Part shown: in pieces, positions 58,002-64,000 of the stretch
Layout of the letters: each line of letters opens with the position of its first letter
How positions within the stretch are numbered: position 1 is the first letter of the stretch
NCBI GenBank assembly: GCA_938045615.1
Contig: CALIBC010000180.1
Span: 348,063 to 412,062 of the forward strand
Reading direction: 5' to 3'
Length of the DNA stretch: 64,000 bases
Source of the DNA: an uncultured Clostridia bacterium
GTDB taxonomy: Bacteria; Bacillota; Clostridia; Peptostreptococcales; Anaerovoracaceae
Program-made: the position numbers and the translations under genes
Notes under the pieces: generated by a model
Told to the model about the DNA's origin: nothing
The model's input: only the letters and a program-made list of their open reading frames with translations
Database searches by the model: none

Positions 58002-61000
58002 TCACTGCGACTTCGCATCCTCCATCTTTTTGTGTGCGGTGCTCATCATAAGTTTTATACGATTGAGCTGGTTGACGTCGCTGGCGCCGGGGTCGTAGTC
58101 TATTGCGGCTATATTTGCTTGAGGATTCATCTTCCGTATCGCCTTCATCATTCCCTTGCCTGTGACGTGGTTGGGCAAGCATCCGAAAGGTTGCAGACAA
58201 ACTATGTTTTCAACTCCCTCTCTGATGAGCTCCACCATTTCACCGGTGAGCAGCCAACCTTCGCCGTACTGATTCCCTATGGAGAGTATCTCTGAGGCGA
58301 CCTTTGCCGTGTTTTCTATCCGAAAAGGCTCCGTAAAATGCACGCTCGCCCTCAGGGCCTTGCGGAGGGGCTTTCTGAGCCATTCGATCGCGCGCTTTGC
58401 AATGTCGTTCAGTTTCATCGTTTTCCATGAACCCGACAAGTGTTCGTAGTTGAATTTTTCACTCTCAAAGCCGTAAAGGAAAAAGTCGAGCATATCCGGC
58501 ACGACCGCTTCTCCTCCTTCCGCCTCTATCGTTCCCACTATATCGTTGTTTGCATTTGGATGATACTTCACTAATATTTCTCCCACAACACCCACTTTGG
58601 GTTTGCTTTCGCCTGTCCTTTCCACCTTGTCAAAATCAGCGACTATACCTTTTAGATTCTCGGCATACGTCTTTCGGTCGAAATGCAGTATATTGCGGGC
58701 TATTTTTTCGTGCCATTTATCTATTATCTTTTCGCACGTTCCGGCAACTTTTTCGTACGGTCTTGTGGCATACAAAACTCTCATTATGAGATCTCCATAT
58801 ATGCAGGCGACTGCAAGCATAAATCCCATTTTGGGCGTTATTTTGAATCCCGGATTTTTTTCAAGTCCCACAGCATTGAAAGACACAACCGGAATTTGGC
58901 TCATATTCAAGTCCCGCAGTGCTTTTCTCAAAAGAGAAACGTAGTTGCTTGCTCTGCAGCCGCCCCCCGTCTGCGACATGAACACGGCTGTCTTGTCAAG
59001 ATCGTATTCTCCCGACTTCAACGCCGATATAATCTGTCCAAGCGTAACAATGGTCGGATAACACGCATCATTGTTGATGTACCTGAGCCCCTCATCCACC
59101 GAATTTTTGTCCACCGGCGGAAGAAGAACCACATTGTAGCCGCACGAAGCGATCACGTCTTTCATGTACACAAAATGTATCGGAGACATCTGGGGTATCA
59201 GGAGTGTATACCCTTTTCGCATTTCTTTGGTGAATATCTCACGCTCAAAAGGCGAATTGTCCGGTGTCGCCGTAATCTCATTTTTTTCGCGTTCCTCCAT
59301 GGCAGCTTTCAATGAGCGTATCCTTATCTTTGCGGCGCCGAGATTTGATACCTCGTCTATCTTGAGAACCGTATACAGTTTATTGTTTTTCTCGCAGATC
59401 TCCTCAACCTGATCCGTGGTCACCGCATCCAGCCCGCAGCCGAATGAATTCAGTTGCACGAGTTCTATATCGTTGTTTTCCCCCGCAAAAGTGGCCGCCT
59501 TGTACAGTCTCGAATGGTACATCCACTGATCCAGAACACGCATAGGCCTTGCGATGTCCACCTTCGATGCCACGGAATCCTCCGTCAAGACCACCATGTC
59601 AAAGGAATTTATCATCCTGTCTATCCCATGATTTATTTCAGGATCCAGATGATACGGTCTCCCTGCCAAAATGATGCTCTTCTTGTCGTGCTCTCGTGCA
59701 TATTTCAGGGCATATTCACCCTGTTTTTTTATGTCGTTTTTGAAACGGTGATGCTCTTCTCTCGCCTTGAATACAGCTCGGGTTATTTCCTCTTTCCATA
59801 TATGATAGACTTTGAAAAGCTGTATAAGTTCTCTTGTCAAAGCATTGTCGTCGTCAAAAGGCAGAAACGGATGCAGGAATTTTACGCCGTTCTCAGCCAA
59901 AAGATCATCCATGTTGTTGGCTATGACTTCCGGATAGGTTGCGACTATCGGGCAGTTGTAGTGATTTGGCGCTGTAGGATCCTCTTTTTCCTCGTAGTTG
60001 AGACTCGGATAAAATATGGTTTTGTACCCCTTATCCACAAGGTATTTTATATGACCGTGCACCAGTTTTGCGGGATAACATGCAGTATCCGAAGAAATGC
60101 TGTCTATGCCCATGTTATATATATTTTTGTTTGAGATAGGCGACAACTCCACTCTGAATTTGAGTTCAGTGAACAGCGTAAACCAAAACGGGTAGTCCTC
60201 ATACATATTCAGAACCCTTGGGATGGCGACGGTTCCCCTTGTGGCCTCGACTTCGGAAAGAGGAGTGTATCCGAATAATCTGTTCACCTTATACTCATAC
60301 ATATTCGGCAAATGATTGCTGTGCATGGCTCCGCCTGCGCCCTTTTCGCAACGGTTTCCTGTTATGAATCTCGTGCCGTCGCTGAACTTGTTGATCGTGA
60401 GTATGCACTTGTTTTCGCACTGTCCGCACCTGCCGCTTGAGTGTTCCATGTGAAAGTGATCCAAATCCCGTCTATCCAATATGCTTGATCTGGTTTCCGG
60501 TATGTAATTTTCCTGCGCTATAACTGCGCATCCGTATGCGCCCATAAGTCCTGCAATATCGGGGCGTACAACTTCTTTTCCTATTATCCGCTCTATACTT
60601 CTCAAGACCGCATTGTTCATAAAGGTTCCGCCCTGAACCACTATTTTTTTTCCTGTTTCATCCGTGTTTCTGAGCTTGATAACCTTGTAAAGTGCATTTT
60701 TTATGACGGAATAGGAAAGTCCCGCCGATATGTCTCCTATAGAAGCTCCCTCTTTCTGCGCCTGCTTTACCTTGGAATTCATGAACACCGTACACCTTGT
60801 CCCCAAATCCACGGGTTTTTCGGCAAACAGCGCTTCCATGGCAAACGCCTCCGTATCGAGGTTTACGGATTTTGCATAGGTTTCAAGAAAAGATCCGCAA
60901 CCGGACGAACAGGCTTCGTTCAGCATGATATTGTATATCGCACCGTCCTTGATCTTCATGCATTTCATATCCTGACCGCCGATATCAAGTATGAAATCCA

Positions 61001-62231
61001 CTCCCGGCAAAAACACCTCCGCAGCCTTATAATGCGCCATGGTTTCGATTTCACCGAGATCGGCTTTAAAGGCCGCTTTTATAAGACTTTCGCCGTAACC
61101 GGTCACCGCCGTATTTGCGATCACCATGTCATCGGGCATTTTCTCATACAACTCGTATAGCATCGTCTTCACGGCATCCACGGGATTCCCTTCATTGCTC
61201 CTGTAAAAAGAATAAAGGAGATTTTTTTCTTCATCTATGAGCGTGGCCTTAGTCGTTGTGGAACCTGCGTCGATTCCCAGAAATACGTTGCCCTTTGCCT
61301 TTCTTATGTCTTTTCTGCTGATTTTGTCTTTTTCATGCCTTTCCATGAATTTATTGTACTCATCGGCCGAGGAAAACAGCGCCTCCACATGTTTGGTGTC
61401 AGCCAATGTATTTCTGTCCGCATTTTTCATCCTGAAAATTATCTCTTCTGCGGAAAGCTCCGGCTGTTTATCTGCCAGCATTGCGGCGCCTATTGCGACA
61501 AAGTACTTTGAGTCTTTCGGAAAGATCACCTCTTCTTCTTTCAAATTCAGAGTCTCGATAAATGCTTTCCTCAATTCCGAAAGAAACGAAAGAGGACCCC
61601 CGAGAAATGCGACATTTCCCTTTATCACATGACCGCAGGCAAGCCCACCTATCGTTTGGTTTACCACCGCCTGGAATATCGATGCGGACAGATCCGGAAT
61701 GGATGCGCCTTCATTGATCAGCGGCTGTATGTCGGTTTTTGCAAATACACCGCACCTTGCGGCTATAGGATATATCATCTTGTGATCCTTTGCCGCCTTG
61801 TTGAGTCCTTCCGCATCCGTGTTCAACAGAATTGCCATCTGATCTATAAAAGCACCCGTACCTCCGGCACAGGTTCCGTTCATCCGCTGCTCGATTGTCG
61901 CCCCGTAGAAAGTTATTTTTGCATCCTCTCCACCGAGTTCTATCGCAACCTCGGTGTCCGGAATCAGTTCTTCTACGGCTTTGCTGCAGGAAATAACCTC
62001 CTGCTCAAATTTTATCCCGAGAAGTTTTGCCAAAGAAAGACCGCCGGAACCGGTGATCACCGTTTTGAGTGTCACATTTCCAAGTTCCGCATGCATATCT
62101 TCAATGAGTTCATCTACTTTCTCAAATACGTTGGAAAGGTGTCTCTCGTATCTTGAATATTTTACTCTGTTTTTTTCATCTATGACCACAAGCTTGACCG
62201 TTGTGGATCCTATATCTATCCCTAATCTCAT
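58002..62231 (-). CDS. Acyl-CoA dehydratase activase-family protein (BcrAD/BadFG, fused)
   Basis: About 1409 residues from ATG 62,231 (AGGG upstream; GTG 62,249 also possible). Two ASKHA activase domains: 1-270 (RLGIDIGSTTVKLVV, NGTCAGGTGAFIDQMA, ARCGVFAKTD) and about 315-580 (FLGIDAGSTTTKATLID, ACSSGCGSFLETYA), then DUF2229 and HgdB-like regions with the cysteine motif CGQCENKC near 610 and NSFGCGLDAVTTDQ. Activases drive electrons at ATP cost into 2-hydroxyacyl-CoA dehydratases via a [4Fe-4S] cluster. This all-in-one form is widespread in anaerobes, but its true substrate is not established. No HgdA/B dehydratase genes lie nearby. Confidence 0.85.
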   Translation of the reverse strand: MRLGIDIGSTTVKLVVIDEKNRVKYSRYERHLSNVFEKVDELIEDMHAELGNVTLKTVITGSGGLSLAKLLGIKFEQEVISCSKAVEELIPDTEVAIELGGEDAKITFYGATIEQRMNGTCAGGTGAFIDQMAILLNTDAEGLNKAAKDHKMIYPIAARCGVFAKTDIQPLINEGASIPDLSASIFQAVVNQTIGGLACGHVIKGNVAFLGGPLSFLSELRKAFIETLNLKEEEVIFPKDSKYFVAIGAAMLADKQPELSAEEIIFRMKNADRNTLADTKHVEALFSSADEYNKFMERHEKDKISRKDIRKAKGNVFLGIDAGSTTTKATLIDEEKNLLYSFYRSNEGNPVDAVKTMLYELYEKMPDDMVIANTAVTGYGESLIKAAFKADLGEIETMAHYKAAEVFLPGVDFILDIGGQDMKCMKIKDGAIYNIMLNEACSSGCGSFLETYAKSVNLDTEAFAMEALFAEKPVDLGTRCTVFMNSKVKQAQKEGASIGDISAGLSYSVIKNALYKVIKLRNTDETGKKIVVQGGTFMNNAVLRSIERIIGKEVVRPDIAGLMGAYGCAVIAQENYIPETRSSILDRRDLDHFHMEHSSGRCGQCENKCILTINKFSDGTRFITGNRCEKGAGGAMHSNHLPNMYEYKVNRLFGYTPLSEVEATRGTVAIPRVLNMYEDYPFWFTLFTELKFRVELSPISNKNIYNMGIDSISSDTACYPAKLVHGHIKYLVDKGYKTIFYPSLNYEEKEDPTAPNHYNCPIVATYPEVIANNMDDLLAENGVKFLHPFLPFDDDNALTRELIQLFKVYHIWKEEITRAVFKAREEHHRFKNDIKKQGEYALKYAREHDKKSIILAGRPYHLDPEINHGIDRMINSFDMVVLTEDSVASKVDIARPMRVLDQWMYHSRLYKAATFAGENNDIELVQLNSFGCGLDAVTTDQVEEICEKNNKLYTVLKIDEVSNLGAAKIRIRSLKAAMEEREKNEITATPDNSPFEREIFTKEMRKGYTLLIPQMSPIHFVYMKDVIASCGYNVVLLPPVDKNSVDEGLRYINNDACYPTIVTLGQIISALKSGEYDLDKTAVFMSQTGGGCRASNYVSLLRKALRDLNMSQIPVVSFNAVGLEKNPGFKITPKMGFMLAVACIYGDLIMRVLYATRPYEKVAGTCEKIIDKWHEKIARNILHFDRKTYAENLKGIVADFDKVERTGESKPKVGVVGEILVKYHPNANNDIVGTIEAEGGEAVVPDMLDFFLYGFESEKFNYEHLSGSWKTMKLNDIAKRAIEWLRKPLRKALRASVHFTEPFRIENTAKVASEILSIGNQYGEGWLLTGEMVELIREGVENIVCLQPFGCLPNHVTGKGMMKAIRKMNPQANIAAIDYDPGASDVNQLNRIKLMMSTAHKKMEDAKSQ

Positions 62232-62261
62232 TTTCTGTTGCCCTATCACAGTACCCGCTCG

Positions 62262-63743
62262 CTATAAGTTCTTCACATCTTTTCTGTAGAAATTGCAGAA
62301 CATTATCGCGGTATAAGTCAGTCCCAGTATCTCCGCAAGCGGGATGGAAAACCATGATGCCCGCAAACCCATACAGTTGTACAATATGTACGCCAGCGGC
62401 AAAATCCCGACAAGCTGCCTGATAAGGGAAGCGAACAAACTGTACATGCCATGTCCCGTGCTCTGAAACATCGCCGAGGAGATAACATCAAACGCGGCCG
62501 GCAAAAAGCACAGACTTATTATTTTAAGTGCCGGAACCCCTACTTTCAACATTTCCTCATCTGCGCTAAAAAGTTTCAGCAATGAAGCCGGGATTGTCTG
62601 AAACATCGCAAAACCCGCCAGCATTATTATGAACGCCGCCATGAGCGCTTTTTTGTATGCTTCCATCATCCGTTCCCTGTTTTTCGCACCGTAGTTATAC
62701 CCAATTATAGGCATAGCACCCTGATTTAATCCAAACAGCGGCATAAACACAAACGACTGGAGTTTTACATACACCCCTAAAACGGCGACCGCAGCTGCGG
62801 ATGCTGTCAATACTCTATTGTATCCAAGCAGCATTACCGAACTGATTGCCTGCATGATCATGGCGGGAAATCCAACTGCGTATATTTCTTTTATTATATA
62901 GCCTTCTACCTTGAAGCCCTTTATACTTATCTTTACTGCGTTTTCTTTTCTCCTGACAATATATGTTGCCACGAGAAGAGATACGCCCTGACCTATTATA
63001 GTCGCTATTGCGGCTCCTTTGACCTCAAGTCTTGGAAATCCTAAAAGCCCGAAGATCAATACAGGATCAAGGATGATGTTGGTCACCGCACCGCTAAGAC
63101 TGATCAGCATCGGCGCAACCATGTTCCCTGTCGCCTGAAGCACCTTCTCAAGTTGCAACTCGACCATACTGAACAGACAGCAGATCGTCACTATCCTCAG
63201 ATAGTCGGTTCCGTATCCGAAAATCACGCTCTCCGTCGAATACAACGACATAAAGCTTCCGGAAAACAGCAGCCCCAGCACCGAAAACACAAGGTAGTTG
63301 AATACGCCGATCCTGATACTTGTGCTTGCGACTTTATTCGCCTCTTCAAACTGTCTGCTACCCAGACGCCTTGCAATAAGAGAATTGACACCTATCGCGC
63401 TGCCTACCGCAATTGATATCATGAGTATCTGCACCGGCAAAATCAATGAAACAGCCGTCAATGCTTTTGGACTTATCATTGCGACAAATATGCTGTCCAC
63501 AATATTGTAAAGAGCCGCTATCGTCATGGACAAGATTGCCGGCCATGCCATAGACGCAAGAAGTCTTCCCACCGGCGCCGTTCCCATTTTGTTTTCGACA
63601 TTGTTTCCCATACTTTTTATGCCGTTTTCGGCATCGTCGGCTTCGACATTTTGCCTTTTGTTTTCGCCGGCACTCGAATATGCCTCTTGCCCGATGTCGG
63701 ATAAGCTTTCCATCATTTGATTTTTCTTTGCGTTCTTGCTCAT
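62262..63743 (-). CDS. MATE-family multidrug or metabolite exporter
   Basis: A 493-residue membrane protein with twelve predicted helices in two homologous halves (about 65-270 and 285-490). PVGRLLASMAWPAILSMTIAALYNIVDSIFVAM at the start and GAMPIIGYNYGAKN in the second half are MATE/NorM-DinF features. It probably exchanges cationic drugs or metabolites for Na+ or H+. The first ~50 residues are a charged, unusual cytoplasmic tail. AGGGAA precedes the ATG. It is 30 bases upstream of the activase gene in the same direction and follows rnpB. Confidence 0.92.
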   Translation of the reverse strand: MSKNAKKNQMMESLSDIGQEAYSSAGENKRQNVEADDAENGIKSMGNNVENKMGTAPVGRLLASMAWPAILSMTIAALYNIVDSIFVAMISPKALTAVSLILPVQILMISIAVGSAIGVNSLIARRLGSRQFEEANKVASTSIRIGVFNYLVFSVLGLLFSGSFMSLYSTESVIFGYGTDYLRIVTICCLFSMVELQLEKVLQATGNMVAPMLISLSGAVTNIILDPVLIFGLLGFPRLEVKGAAIATIIGQGVSLLVATYIVRRKENAVKISIKGFKVEGYIIKEIYAVGFPAMIMQAISSVMLLGYNRVLTASAAAVAVLGVYVKLQSFVFMPLFGLNQGAMPIIGYNYGAKNRERMMEAYKKALMAAFIIMLAGFAMFQTIPASLLKLFSADEEMLKVGVPALKIISLCFLPAAFDVISSAMFQSTGHGMYSLFASLIRQLVGILPLAYILYNCMGLRASWFSIPLAEILGLTYTAIMFCNFYRKDVKNL

Positions 63744-63777
63744 GTTTTATTCCCTGATTGTTTAAATCGAATCACCT

Positions 63778-63783
63778 AAAAAA
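63778..63783 (-). terminator. rnpB terminator T-run
   Basis: Six T on the minus strand directly after the P1 3' arm of RNase P RNA. The stem is completed by the 5' arm outside the window. Confidence 0.6.
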
Positions 63784-64000
63784 GGGCAGGTCTATAAGCC
63801 GGGTTCTGTATTTGATGGTCATCTATCTAGGCGCAACATCTCTGCGCGCTCATGCGGTCCACCATCAGGACGGCGGCGGGCAACCGCCTTGCGTCCTCCG
63901 ACCTTGCTCCGGATGGGGTTTACACGGCCGCTGCGTCTCCGCAGCGCCGGTGAGCTCTTACCTCACCATTTCAACCTTACCACGGCATTATCCGTTTCGG
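63784..64000 (-). ncRNA. rnpB: RNase P RNA, class A, 3' part (cut by window)
   Basis: The minus strand carries the conserved GGTAAGAGCTCACCGG, GTGTAAACCCCATCCGGAGCAAGG, AGATAGATGACCATC and the terminal ACAGAACCCGGCTTAT, followed by the 3' arm of P1 (CCTGCCC) and TTTTTT. These are universal core elements of bacterial class A RNase P RNA, which cuts tRNA leaders. The 5' part, including the other P1 arm, lies beyond the right edge. Confidence 0.95.

Noticed and set aside
1..64000. CRISPR array, insertion sequence or prophage
   Set aside because: No regularly spaced repeats, transposase, or phage structural genes were found on either strand.

Overview
The window looks like a chromosomal segment of a strictly anaerobic Firmicute, probably class Clostridia (an Anaerovoracaceae/Peptostreptococcales-like genome is my best guess, but the family is inferred, not shown). 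The reasons are: moderate GC; strong Gram-positive ribosome binding sites (AGGAGG types) and TTGACA/TATAAT promoters; a LexA box of the Bacillus/Clostridium GAACnnnnGTTC type; HemZ, RNase J, RsfS, YqeK, YlbF, Asp23, TlyA and a fused SecDF; a 2-hydroxyacyl-CoA dehydratase-type activase; and no outer-membrane functions. Every gene except the 3' end of purL at the left edge lies on the minus strand, so 63 kb is read right to left.

Region 1 (1-850): end of purL, a hairpin at the strand switch, and an SOS-controlled YneA-like LysM protein whose promoter carries two LexA boxes. Region 2 (954-10,360): one apparent operon of seven genes read from a promoter near 10,330. In transcription order these are an exported CbiK-type chelatase, two small secreted proteins, a large modular secreted protein ending in half of a substrate-binding protein, a lipoprotein binding protein, a FecCD-type permease and an ATPase. 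I interpret it as a surface system that captures and processes a metal-tetrapyrrole (heme or corrinoid) and imports the product. It is the best candidate here for an incompletely described system.

Region 3 (10,356-34,890) is a dense housekeeping block: TVP38-like membrane protein, YnbB-like PLP enzyme, XerS-like recombinase, miaA, mutL, mutS, aminotransferase, tlyA, dxs, ispA, xseB, xseA, a TsaD-like paralogue, nusB, Asp23 protein, CNNM/CBS protein, trhP-like U32 protein, trmR, mltG, efp, ylbF-like gene and RNase J. Region 4 (34,900-50,320): leuS, rsfS, yqeK, nadD, aspS, hisS, hemZ, a metallo-beta-lactamase protein, rel, secDF, yajC, two tRNA-Leu genes and coaE. Region 5 (50,320-54,600): polA, a candidate 6S RNA with its own promoter, yebC and a decayed ABC ATPase. 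Region 6 (54,755-64,000): a 966-residue sortase-type adhesin with a CHAP/NlpC-like head and four VaFE (ester-bond) repeats behind a promoter with an A11 tract and a leader hairpin, a 1409-residue activase-family protein, a MATE exporter, and the 3' part of the RNase P RNA gene.

Many genes overlap by 1-8 bases (ATGA or TAATG junctions), so long multigene transcripts with translational coupling are expected. I saw no insertion sequences, prophage or CRISPR array.
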